Shown one piece after another: positions 1 to 5,985 of a DNA stretch of 6,004 bases. Under the pieces are notes generated by a model. It did not search any database and was not told the origin of the DNA. It worked only from the letters and a program-made list of their open reading frames with translations. Within the stretch, counting starts at the first letter, position 1, and every line of letters begins with the position of its first letter. This DNA is from Pseudomonadota bacterium (GTDB lineage Bacteria > Desulfobacterota > Desulfobulbia > Desulfobulbales > DAOVYS01): the NCBI GenBank assembly GCA_030635485.1, contig DAOVYS010000176.1, positions 1 to 6,004 of the forward strand, written 5' to 3'. A program made the position numbers and the translations under genes.

Positions 1-396
1 CAATCTTATCAGAGCATACAACATCAATGCCGAGTTTGCCAAATCGATAGCCCCAAAAAAGTCAACATACTTCCAAACACTAATGACTATGAAAGGCTGC
101 CGGTAAAGATTACCACCGGAAACATTCACCAAAACAAGGCAGTACCAAAATTTATGCCTGCTTCCGTGAAGCTATGATCACCGAATATCGTCCCATTCAT
201 ATGGACATCACCAGAATAGGCTCAACAACCTACTCCAACTCCCCAGACAACTCCTTCTCCAAATATCTGCTCCAATCATCGCAGTAGCTTCAGCTTCCCG
301 CCTGTAAATCTAATGATATGGCCGTTGTGTGTTAGCTTCCCTCCATACGTAAACGTCAATTAAACACCACTTGGTTGGGTGGGGATAATCATATTA
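1..396. other. Left-edge stretch with no supportable gene
   Basis: No gene can be supported here. On the plus strand, frame 1 is open from the window edge to a stop at 175-177 (about 58 codons, no start visible). A 37-codon ORF with no clear ribosome binding site runs from 174 to 287. Frame 2 is also fairly open with scattered stops. None of the predicted peptides shows a motif I recognise. The openness may reflect a plus strand poor in stop codons, a decayed gene, or the tail of a gene outside the window. The stretch lies downstream of the minus-strand methyltransferase gene. No strong intrinsic terminator for that gene is visible, only a short ATAAT/ATTAT inverted repeat near 384-396. Confidence 0.4.
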
Positions 397-1404
397 TCAT
401 TTAGCCCGGACCGTGCCGTACATGATTGATGAGTTGTTCGGCCCCACAAAATCATGCCTTTTGATATCACTAATGCCGGCATTCTTCAGCATAGATTCCA
501 GCTCCTCTTCCGAATAAGAACGTCCGTCCGGGTTGTTGACCAGCATATTTAATGAAAAAAGGGCCGGAAATTCCGGACCATCCTTGGTGTTATCAAGGAT
601 AAAGTCGTGGATCATGATCAAGCCGCCCGGTTCCATAGCGGCGACCGTCTTATCTATAATTGTCTTGCATTCCTCCGGCCCATGGCTATGTAGAATATGC
701 GAAAGCCAGGCAACGTCATATGGACCTCCGATAATGGAATCAGTGTTGAAGTCTCCTCCTATAAATTCGATCCGCTCTGCAAGCCTGAACTTTTCAACTG
801 TTTGTAATGCAAAAGGCCCTGTTGTATGGTGGTCATAAATGACAGCGGAAAGCCCTGGATTAGCGAGACAAAAATGTATGGCATATGTTCCAGGCCCTCC
901 TCCCAAATCAAGCAGGCGACGGCGTCCGCTAAGATCAACCTGGGAGACGAGCCCCGGGGCAATCCCCATTGCCAGGTTGAACATGCCCATTAGAAAACTT
1001 TCCCGCTCAATATCTTCTCCGTACGAACGTTTTTTTACCGGACAGCCGGTTTTGACTGCGTCATGAAGTTGTGACCAGCCATCCAGTATATGGTGATGGT
1101 GAAGTATTATATGGCCGATATGTTTAGGCGAATTACTGGAAAGAAATTCAGCGGCGCAGGCCCCATTGACATAATAATCATCCTCCTTGATCAGGAGACC
1201 CATGGCTGAAAGCGCATTCAGCAGGTACTCTGTGCCGCGTTCGTCAGCCGCTATTTTCACCGCAATCTCACTCAGGCTCATACGGCCTTTATCAAGCTCT
1301 GTAAAAATACCGAGCCTTACTCCCGCCTGCAGGCAGCATCCTCGCCAATAACCACTTGAGGTGCTTAACAATTCACCAACCGTCCAATCTTTAGGCCCTG
1401 CCAT
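397..1404 (-). CDS. SAM-dependent O-methyltransferase, class II (plant OMT/BchU-like) fold
   Basis: This 335-residue protein probably transfers a methyl group from S-adenosylmethionine to a hydroxyl group on a small molecule in the cytoplasm. Its substrate cannot be told from sequence. Residues about 8-90 form a winged-helix dimerisation domain (GVRLGIFTELD at 28-38, then RGTEYLLNALSAMGLL). The Rossmann-type catalytic domain follows, with the SAM-binding loop DLGGGPG at 166-172, GGDFN at 216-220 and EPGGLIMIHDF at 258-268. In the segment LSHILHSHGPEEC, His239 aligns with the catalytic base of plant-type O-methyltransferases (the LHDW motif), which supports an active enzyme. The length is normal for the family, which includes acetylserotonin, hydroxyneurosporene (CrtF) and BchU methyltransferases. 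The ATG at 1404 is preceded by AAGGAGA about 7 nt upstream, so the start is firm. The gene is divergent from guaD. A run of four histidines (102-105) is a minor oddity. Confidence 0.88.
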   Translation of the reverse strand: MAGPKDWTVGELLSTSSGYWRGCCLQAGVRLGIFTELDKGRMSLSEIAVKIAADERGTEYLLNALSAMGLLIKEDDYYVNGACAAEFLSSNSPKHIGHIILHHHHILDGWSQLHDAVKTGCPVKKRSYGEDIERESFLMGMFNLAMGIAPGLVSQVDLSGRRRLLDLGGGPGTYAIHFCLANPGLSAVIYDHHTTGPFALQTVEKFRLAERIEFIGGDFNTDSIIGGPYDVAWLSHILHSHGPEECKTIIDKTVAAMEPGGLIMIHDFILDNTKDGPEFPALFSLNMLVNNPDGRSYSEEELESMLKNAGISDIKRHDFVGPNNSSIMYGTVRAK

Positions 1405-1676
1405 TCTTACTCTCCTTATCTTGTCCGTACATCAAGACGGATCAATCCGTTGTCTATAGCCTTTTCTTTAAGTACTGTGATGAATTTATTGCAAATTAGT
1501 TTATTATTCCAGAAAAAATGTAAAAACTCACCAATGAATCAGATCAGTTCAACCCACATGCCCGTTCTTTCGCTTCCTGCTGTTCCCTGTAATTTTCATG
1601 GAGAAAAACTTTAATATTTGGCATACTTAAAAAAAATCAGGACGAACAAGACAATCCATAAAACAGGAAAAACCAT

Positions 1677-2144
1677 ATGAACATTGCATTTCTTCGGAGA
1701 GCAATCAAAATTGCGGAGGAAAAATCTAAATCCGGTATCAACGGCCCATTCGGGGCCGTGGTTGCAAGAGGTGACGAAATTTTGGGCGAGGGCTGGAATC
1801 AGGTAGTGGAGAACAACGACCCCACAGCGCACGCGGAAATCGTTGCAATCAGAAACGCATGCTCGTGCAAGGCCGATTTCCGGCTACAAGAGTGCACGAT
1901 TTACTGCAACTGCGAACCCTGTCCCATGTGTCTGTCTGCAATCTACTGGGCCAGGATACCTGAGATCGTTTATGCCTGCACACGGGATGATGCGACCGAT
2001 GCAGGCTTTGACGATGCACTTATATATGATGAAATCGGCAGCGCATGGAATGATAGATCGATCAAGCGCATTCAGGCAGAACGGGAAACAGGGAAAAAGG
2101 TCTTTCAAAAATGGCTGGCCAATCAGGACAGGATCAATTACTAA
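1677..2144 (+). CDS. guaD: Guanine deaminase, cytidine deaminase superfamily (GuaD type)
   Basis: The enzyme is predicted to hydrolyse guanine to xanthine and ammonia in the cytosol, in purine salvage or catabolism. The 155 residues carry the zinc-deaminase signature: HAE at 52-54 (His52 zinc ligand, Glu54 proton shuttle) and PCPMC at 81-85 (Cys82 and Cys85 zinc ligands). Several features favour GuaD over the tRNA-editing enzyme TadA. They are the segment NDPTAHAEIVAIRNAC, CLSAIYWARI after the cysteines, AGFDDALIYDEI at 109-120, and a C-terminal Tyr155. These match, shifted by one, the Bacillus subtilis GuaD residues Asn42, Asp114 and Tyr156 used for guanine recognition and domain swapping. 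The length is also the same (155 versus 156). AGGAAA lies 6 nt before the ATG. marC begins 5 bp after the stop, so the two are probably co-transcribed. A broader nucleoside-deaminase specificity remains possible. Confidence 0.88.
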   Translation: MNIAFLRRAIKIAEEKSKSGINGPFGAVVARGDEILGEGWNQVVENNDPTAHAEIVAIRNACSCKADFRLQECTIYCNCEPCPMCLSAIYWARIPEIVYACTRDDATDAGFDDALIYDEIGSAWNDRSIKRIQAERETGKKVFQKWLANQDRINY

Positions 2145-2149
2145 CCATT

Positions 2150-2767
2150 ATGGAAACAACGAAATATTTTCTCACCATCCTGATCCCTCTTCTGATCATC
2201 ATGGATCCATTGGGCAACCTACCCTTTTTTCTTCTATTTACAAAAGAAAACAGTGAAAGCGAGCGGAGAAGACTGGCGGCCATGGCCCCTGCCGCGGCAG
2301 CGGCTATCCTTCTTTTTTTCGGACTGACAGGCGATTTTATTCTACGCTTTATCGGAATCAGCCTTCCCGCATTTCAATTGGCAGGCGGTTTTATTTTCTT
2401 CATCTATTCACTCCAGATGCTACGTCTTATTCCAAGCGGAATCAAAACCAGCGAGGAAGAGGAGGAAGAAGGAATTTCCAAGGAAAATGTAGCCCTGGTG
2501 CCGCTTGCAACGCCCCTGTTGGCCGGACCGGGAGCAATAACCGCTGTGCTGGCATGGCGGCACAGCCAGGGAACTTCCCTTGCCCTTCCCATGCTGATTG
2601 CGGCAATACTGACCTCATGTCTGATCGTGTATATAGTCTTTCGCTTTGGAGAACGGATCCGCAAAATGCTGGGCGTGGGAGGCATCCGGGTGGTAACCCG
2701 CCTGATGGGGCTGCTATTGGCGGTTATCGCAGCGGAATTCATCATCAACGGACTGCGACAGATTTGA
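2150..2767 (+). CDS. MarC-family (UPF0056) integral membrane protein
   Basis: This 205-residue protein of the inner membrane belongs to the MarC family, whose transport role is unsettled. The original link of MarC to multiple antibiotic resistance was not upheld. Family marks are DPLGNLPFF at 19-27 in the first helix, PLATPLLAGPGAI at 118-130, and RLMGLLLAVIAAEFIING at 184-201. About six membrane segments are visible, near residues 5-30, 47-69, 73-95, 115-136, 143-165 and 183-203. A strongly acidic loop (SEEEEEEG, 101-108) sits between segments three and four. I chose the ATG at 2150, although an in-frame ATG exists at 2111. The later start begins right at the family's N-terminal helix and lies 5 bp after guaD, whereas the earlier one would overlap guaD by 34 bp and add a polar tail. 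Neither start has a strong Shine-Dalgarno; AGGA lies 16 nt before 2150. Translational coupling to guaD is likely. Confidence 0.85.
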   Translation: METTKYFLTILIPLLIIMDPLGNLPFFLLFTKENSESERRRLAAMAPAAAAAILLFFGLTGDFILRFIGISLPAFQLAGGFIFFIYSLQMLRLIPSGIKTSEEEEEEGISKENVALVPLATPLLAGPGAITAVLAWRHSQGTSLALPMLIAAILTSCLIVYIVFRFGERIRKMLGVGGIRVVTRLMGLLLAVIAAEFIINGLRQI

Positions 2768-2836
2768 TGTAAGAGACAAATTGTCGAAACTTTTTACAAA
2801 ATTTTCAAAATTGCCGGAACAAAATAGATTTATGTT

Positions 2837-4831
2837 ATGAAAAAATGTTCAAAATGCAGCTACAGAAAAAGAATCGATAATATCAAAGAAGAGCCTGGTT
2901 ATGCGATCGTAGGCAACATGAACGTGGGCAAATCCACATTCTGTTCCCGACTATGCGGACATAAAACCGAAAGCATTAATATGCCGGGCACCACTATTTC
3001 CATAAAAAAATTCAAGTCAAAGAGTAATGAGATCACTTTTTTTGACATGCCGGGCATCTGTTCCATGTTTGCGCTCAGCGAGGACGCGCGTGTCTCACGG
3101 GACCTGCTGCTGTTTCCCGAAAGAACGGGAGAGGTACGTGGAATTATCGTGGTGGCCGATGCCAAGCACGTGAAGCGCTCCATTGCCATTGCGCTTCAGT
3201 ACAGTGAGTTCGGACTGCCCATAATTCTTAACGTCAACATGATCGACGAGGCGGTATCACGCGGAATAGATATTGACTATGAAAAACTGTCCAGCCTCCT
3301 GGGTATTGAGATTTCCCAAACCGTGGCAAGTGACGGGATAGGGATTTCAAAGATGGTTTCAAAACTTAAGTCCATCCAGCCTCGCTCGACACAGATCTCT
3401 TACCCTAGAAAGATAGAGCGGTTTGTCGCCCTTACAGCCAAACTATTTGGATCAGGTTCTATTAATCCGTCACGGGCCTTGGGTCTGCTTCTGTTAGCCC
3501 GTGACCGATCAGCCCGGGAATACGTGATCGAAAAATTCGGCCACTCCATGATGGAACAACTGAATCACCTGGTTGATGAATACCATGAAGCTGAACCTGT
3601 AGAGGCCAGAATCGTTCTTGCCGATCTATACTTTAAAGAAGCGGAAAAGATCACAAAGCAGGTGGAGCGTATTGATCCGCCCTCAAAGAGCCCGTTCCTT
3701 GTAAAATTCGGAGACTGGTGCACCAGGTTTTCCACAGGCATTCCAATCGCACTTGGCATACTCGTTCTCATGTACTACTTTGTCGGATCTTTCGGCGCGA
3801 CCTTTCTGGTAGACACCATAAACGGCGTTATCTTCAACCAATTCCTGATACCCATTACCACAAAACTGATAGAACCCCTGCCAAGTCCGTTTTTTCGGGA
3901 CATGATCATTGATCCTGATTTCGGCATACTTCCAACCGGGATATTCCTGGCCCTGGGCCTTGTGTTACCTGTACTCTTCTGCTTTTACATCGCATTCGGG
4001 ATACTGGAAAATTCAGGATATCTTCCAAGGCTTTCGATTCTTTTAAACAAATGGTTCAGAATGATGGGACTGAACGGCAAGGGTGTGATTCCGCTCGTTA
4101 TGGGCTTTTCATGCGTCACCATGGCAATTCTGACTACGAGGATGCTGGATACGAAAAAGGAGAAGAATATTGCGACACTTCTCCTGCTTCTTGGCATGCC
4201 GTGCGCCCCGCTCCTGGCAGTTATGCTGATTGTTCTGGAAAAAATGCCGATTTCAGCAACATTCACGGTCTTTGGCATTATTTTTACTCAGATCTTTATA
4301 GCAGGTTTCATTGCAGACAAGCTTCTTCCGGGCCGTCCGGGCCCACTTTTTCTTGAAATCCCGCCTATGAGAATACCGCAGTTAACGCAGGTGGTAAAAA
4401 TAGCGGCTATAAAAACCTTTTTTTTCATGAAAGAGGCAGTACCTGTATTTGTCATGGCATCTCTGATCGTATTTCTTTTTGACAGGATAGGAGGACTCGC
4501 AATTCTTGAAGACATCTCAAGGCCTCTAATCAGCGATTTTATGGGATTGCCGGAAAAAAGCGTTCAGGTCTTTATCAAGACAATCATCAGAAGGGAGAGC
4601 GGGGCTGCGGAACTGGAGCATGTAGCAACTGTATACACCAATCTTCAAATTGTGGTGAATCTCTTAGTCATGACCTTTCTTTCTCCGTGCATTAATGCGG
4701 CAATTGTCCTTTTTAAGGAGCGTGGTGCAAAGGCAGGCATCGCCATAATGGTAACTGTTTCAATTTATGCAATATGTGTTGGAAGCCTTGTGAACTACAT
4801 ATGCCGCTGGCTAGGCATAACATTTTCGTAA
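2837..4831 (+). CDS. feoB: FeoB-type ferrous iron (or related metal) transporter
   Basis: This is a GTPase-linked inner-membrane transporter, 664 residues long, that probably imports Fe(II). The G domain has G1 GNMNVGKST (26-34), G2 Thr in PGTT (50-53), G3 DMPG (70-73), G4 NMID (134-137) and G5 VASDGIG (163-169). A helical linker follows. The membrane part starts at about 298 (STGIPIALGILVLMYYFV) and carries FeoB marks: ILENSGYLPR (389-398), MGLNGKGVIP (410-419), GFSCVTMA with Cys426, MPCAPLL with Cys456, and IIRRESGAAE (583-592). The Cys-x-TMA pattern differs from the E. coli-type GxGCxVP and fits a second FeoB type that I recall from anaerobes. The protein is about 110 residues shorter than E. 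coli FeoB. It opens with a CxxC pair (Cys4, Cys7), a possible metal or redox site. No feoA or feoC is present. No clear Shine-Dalgarno precedes the ATG, and a two-codon ORF (ATGTTATGA, 2832-2840) overlaps it. The stop codon lies inside a downstream palindromic element. Manganese is an alternative substrate, as for some FeoB paralogues. Confidence 0.9.
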   Translation: MKKCSKCSYRKRIDNIKEEPGYAIVGNMNVGKSTFCSRLCGHKTESINMPGTTISIKKFKSKSNEITFFDMPGICSMFALSEDARVSRDLLLFPERTGEVRGIIVVADAKHVKRSIAIALQYSEFGLPIILNVNMIDEAVSRGIDIDYEKLSSLLGIEISQTVASDGIGISKMVSKLKSIQPRSTQISYPRKIERFVALTAKLFGSGSINPSRALGLLLLARDRSAREYVIEKFGHSMMEQLNHLVDEYHEAEPVEARIVLADLYFKEAEKITKQVERIDPPSKSPFLVKFGDWCTRFSTGIPIALGILVLMYYFVGSFGATFLVDTINGVIFNQFLIPITTKLIEPLPSPFFRDMIIDPDFGILPTGIFLALGLVLPVLFCFYIAFGILENSGYLPRLSILLNKWFRMMGLNGKGVIPLVMGFSCVTMAILTTRMLDTKKEKNIATLLLLLGMPCAPLLAVMLIVLEKMPISATFTVFGIIFTQIFIAGFIADKLLPGRPGPLFLEIPPMRIPQLTQVVKIAAIKTFFFMKEAVPVFVMASLIVFLFDRIGGLAILEDISRPLISDFMGLPEKSVQVFIKTIIRRESGAAELEHVATVYTNLQIVVNLLVMTFLSPCINAAIVLFKERGAKAGIAIMVTVSIYAICVGSLVNYICRWLGITFS

Positions 4832-4935
4832 GCGTTCACAGGCACCGCACTTGCACGTGATCAGGGTAACCGGCATAGGACTACTATAGCCGGTTACCCT
4901 GATCACGTGCAATTGCAGCACCTGTGAACGCTTAC
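4828..4935. repeat. 108-bp near-perfect palindrome with IS66-like ends (MITE-like)
   Basis: The ends are exact inverted repeats: GTAAGCGTTCACAGG at 4828-4842 and its complement at 4921-4935. Inside them, 4851-4874 and 4889-4912 are a second perfect inverted repeat of 24 bp. The two are separated by 8-nt segments (4843-4850, 4913-4920) of which four positions can pair. The 14-nt apex (4875-4888) can add an ATAG/CTAT stem. As RNA this gives a hairpin of more than 40 pairs. IS66-family elements are known for ends starting GTAAGCG and for 8-bp target duplications. The start fits, but the 8-bp flanks (ACATTTTC and GCTTACCC) do not match, so insertion is unproven. The element begins at the last base of the final sense codon of feoB and supplies its TAA stop. 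It encodes no protein. It probably blocks exonucleases, or folds at the end of the feoB message. Confidence 0.8.
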
Positions 4936-4956
4936 GCTTACCCCCCAAAAAAAATA

Positions 4957-5040
4957 CACGTGATTAGGGGTAAACCGGCATAGGACTACTATAACCGGTC
5001 ACCCTGATCACGTGCAATTGCAGCACCTGTGAACGCTTAC
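4957..5040. repeat. Second, partly decayed copy of the hairpin unit, 105 bp downstream
   Basis: This copy repeats the first unit with an offset of 105 bp. Positions 4973-4993 equal 4868-4888, and 5001-5040 equal 4896-4935 base for base (40 nt). Only 4994 (A for G) and 5000 (C for T) differ between those blocks. The left half is weaker. It resumes at CACGTGAT (4957-4964), carries a T for C and two extra bases, and lacks the outer arm GTAAGCGTTCACAGG. The core still forms an imperfect hairpin (4957-4978 with 4995-5014). The intact right outer arm could instead pair with the left outer arm of the first unit at 4828. Both units are followed by CTTACCCCCCAAAA (4937-4950 and 5036-5049), and after the first the hexamer GCTTAC is doubled. 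Confidence 0.75.
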
Positions 5041-5093
5041 CCCCCAAAATATTTTTTACACCCATATCCTTGGCAAACTATTACAAAAAAGGC

Positions 5094-5122
5094 TTTGCAT
5101 TTATCCAACTATATGCTAAAAA
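5094..5122 (+). promoter_or_regulatory. Weak candidate sigma-70 promoter ahead of the orphan terminator
   Basis: TTTGCA (5094-5099) and TAAAAA (5117-5122) are 17 bp apart; each matches four of six consensus positions. Transcription from here would start near 5129 and reach the terminator ending at 5214, giving an RNA of about 85 nt, or a longer csp leader on read-through. The region is AT-rich, so chance matches of this quality are expected. Confidence 0.2.
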
Positions 5123-5176
5123 TAAGAAACTTGTTTGTGCAGTGCCTGTTTGCAATAAAAAAATACAGAAAACAAC

Positions 5177-5214
5177 CGCACAATCCTCTGTGATAAGGAA
5201 GTGCGTTTTTTTTT
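5177..5214 (+). terminator. Intrinsic terminator with no obvious gene in front
   Basis: The stem CGCAC (5177-5181) pairs with GTGCG (5201-5205). An inner TCCT/AGGA pairing (5184-5187, 5196-5199) adds to it, and nine T residues follow directly (5206-5214). The form is good for a plus-strand rho-independent terminator. It lies 346 bp after the feoB stop, beyond the two hairpin repeats, and 99 bp before the csp start. It may end feoB read-through, end a small RNA, or act as an attenuator in a csp leader. Confidence 0.75.
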
Positions 5215-5230
5215 GAGTAAACAAGACTGC

Positions 5231-5262
5231 CGGCCGATGTATACATGTATACAATCAGGCCG
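5231..5262. promoter_or_regulatory. Tandem palindromic octamer TGTATACA in a GC-clamped inverted repeat, csp upstream region
   Basis: TGTATACA occurs twice head to tail (5238-5245, 5246-5253), making a perfect 16-bp palindrome. CGGCC (5231-5235) and GGCCG (5258-5262) flank it as an outer inverted repeat. As DNA it resembles a two-fold operator. As RNA it can fold to a stem with a CAUG loop. It lies 51 bp before the csp start and just after the terminator. TATACA or TACAAT inside it could also serve as a -10 box, but I find no good -35 at the right distance. Confidence 0.45.
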
Positions 5263-5313
5263 CATTAATATTAGCTGGCTTCCAGTAGAAACCGAAAAAG
5301 AAGGAGTAGCAAA

Positions 5314-5514
5314 ATGTCAGAAGGAACAGTAAAATGGTTTAATGCTTCCAAGGGGTTTGGATTTATCGCGCAGGACGACGGCACCGACGTTTTTGTGCAT
5401 TACTCAGCTATTAAAACAGAGGGTTACAAAACCCTTGAAGAGGGAGCACGCGTTCAATTCGACGTTGTTGAGGGGCCCAAAGGCCCTGCTGCAGACAATG
5501 TCATCAACCTGTAA
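5314..5514 (+). CDS. CspA-family cold-shock protein (RNA chaperone)
   Basis: This 66-residue single cold-shock domain binds single-stranded RNA and DNA in the cytoplasm. Proteins of this family melt RNA secondary structure and can act as transcription antiterminators. RNP1 is KGFGFI (13-18) and RNP2 is VFVHY (26-30). VKWFN (6-10) and the C-terminal EGPKGPAADNV are also typical, and length is normal for the family. AAGGAG (5301-5306) lies 7 nt before the ATG, a strong ribosome binding site. The gene appears to be monocistronic, with its own terminator 23 nt after the stop. The unusually structured 270-bp upstream region, which includes a terminator and a hairpin, suggests leader-based control, but this is inferred. 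Whether the protein is cold-induced or constitutive cannot be read from sequence. Confidence 0.95.
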   Translation: MSEGTVKWFNASKGFGFIAQDDGTDVFVHYSAIKTEGYKTLEEGARVQFDVVEGPKGPAADNVINL

Positions 5515-5537
5515 GAAAGATATATACAGCTATTTTT

Positions 5538-5566
5538 AGCCCCGCATCTTGCGGGGCTTTTTTTTT
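5538..5566 (+). terminator. Rho-independent terminator of csp
   Basis: The perfect 9-bp stem AGCCCCGCA (5538-5546) and TGCGGGGCT (5550-5558) encloses a 3-nt TCT loop. It runs into nine consecutive T residues (5558-5566, the first also closing the stem). It starts 23 nt after the csp stop and should end that transcript efficiently. Confidence 0.95.
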
Positions 5567-5638
5567 GCAAATAGTTCGATTTGAGAAAAAATTGCTATTT
5601 TCGGACAACCTCATAGTAACGAACAACCAAACATATCA

Positions 5639-5698
5639 GTCCTGAAGGGACGGGGTTTTGAGGGGGATCGGCCACGGGAAGCGTCGTCCCTTCAGGAC
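5639..5698. repeat. 14-bp inverted repeat with 32-nt loop, first module of palindrome cluster
   Basis: GTCCTGAAGGGACG (5639-5652) and its exact complement at 5685-5698 can form a long stem. Each arm is also a small hairpin by itself: GTCC-TGAAG-GGAC on the left, and TCGTCC-CTTCA-GGACGA (5684-5700) on the right. One long stem and two short ones are therefore mutually exclusive folds. The arrangement resembles REP/BIME-type repeats. A CTTCA-loop hairpin is also common at right ends of IS200/IS605-type elements, but no transposase or TnpB remnant is seen. Confidence 0.7.
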
Positions 5699-5720
5699 GA
5701 TCCTCTATATGCACCCCATA

Positions 5721-5741
5721 CCGGTGGCTGAAGCACACCGG
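5721..5741. repeat. CCGGTG/CACCGG hairpin, second module of cluster
   Basis: CCGGTGGC (5721-5728) pairs with GC and CACCGG (5733-5734, 5736-5741) around a TGAA loop, with one bulged A at 5735. GGTGGC (5723-5728) can instead pair with GCCACC (5748-5753), so an alternative fold exists. The TGAAG core is shared with the first module. Confidence 0.6.
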
Positions 5742-5753
5742 CTATACGCCACC

Positions 5754-5770
5754 ACCCCTATCGGGGTTTT
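5754..5770 (+). repeat. ACCCC/GGGGT hairpin with T tract, third module of cluster
   Basis: ACCCC (5754-5758) and GGGGT (5763-5767) form a 5-bp stem with a TATC loop, followed by three more T residues. It looks like a weak intrinsic terminator and could close an RNA made from the cluster. It may equally be just the last palindrome of the repeat. Confidence 0.45.
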
Positions 5771-5941
5771 ACCAATACAATATTTATGGGTAAAGGGCAG
5801 TCCTAGTGCATATAAGTAAATATTCGGCAATACTCCATCTGCACGCGCCAAACATTTACATTCCGTGATTTTTTAAAGTTTTTCGTACATACCCGATTAT
5901 TTACGCATATAATAAAAAAATATTGTAAATTCAGCAAGATA

Positions 5942-5985
5942 CAGGATGTCCGAAAACCGGACACTCATACTCCCATAACATCCTG
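5942..5985. promoter_or_regulatory. Nested inverted repeats, operator-like TGTCCG-N5-CGGACA
   Basis: TGTCCG (5947-5952) and CGGACA (5958-5963) form a 17-bp dyad with a 5-nt AAAAC spacer. An overlapping pair, CAGGATGT (5942-5949) and ACATCCTG (5978-5985), forms a second, mutually exclusive stem. The dyad has the size and symmetry of a dimeric regulator site and sits near the window edge, so its target is probably the next gene to the right. No regulator can be assigned. Confidence 0.4.

Noticed and set aside
174..287. 37-codon plus-strand ORF at the left edge
   Set aside because: There is no clear ribosome binding site or known motif, and the length is expected by chance.
1677..2144. TadA-type tRNA adenosine deaminase
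   Set aside because: The FDDALIY segment, the ARI after the zinc cysteines and the terminal Tyr match GuaD better than TadA.
2111..2149. Upstream in-frame ATG as the start of the MarC-family gene
   Set aside because: It would overlap guaD by 34 bp and add 13 polar residues before the conserved N-terminal helix. It lacks a better ribosome binding site, and the ATG at 2150 fits the family length.
2775..2785. GACAA-A-TTGTC inverted repeat ahead of feoB as an operator
   Set aside because: At 11 bp in an AT-rich spacer it is too short to support alone. No Fur-box-like sequence or convincing promoter accompanies it.
4828..5049. CRISPR array or integron attC sites
   Set aside because: There are only two units. 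They are large palindromes without short repeat-spacer structure, and they lack the attC core sites and any cas or integrase gene.
5113..5193. 26-codon ORF ending in the loop of the orphan terminator
   Set aside because: It has no Shine-Dalgarno sequence, no recognisable peptide pattern and no run of regulatory codons. It is kept only as part of the leader or small-RNA hypothesis.
5684..5700. Right end of an IS200/IS605 element or a TnpB guide RNA scaffold
   Set aside because: The CTTCA-loop hairpin looks similar, but no tnpA or tnpB remnant lies nearby and the neighbouring palindromes fit a repeat cluster better.
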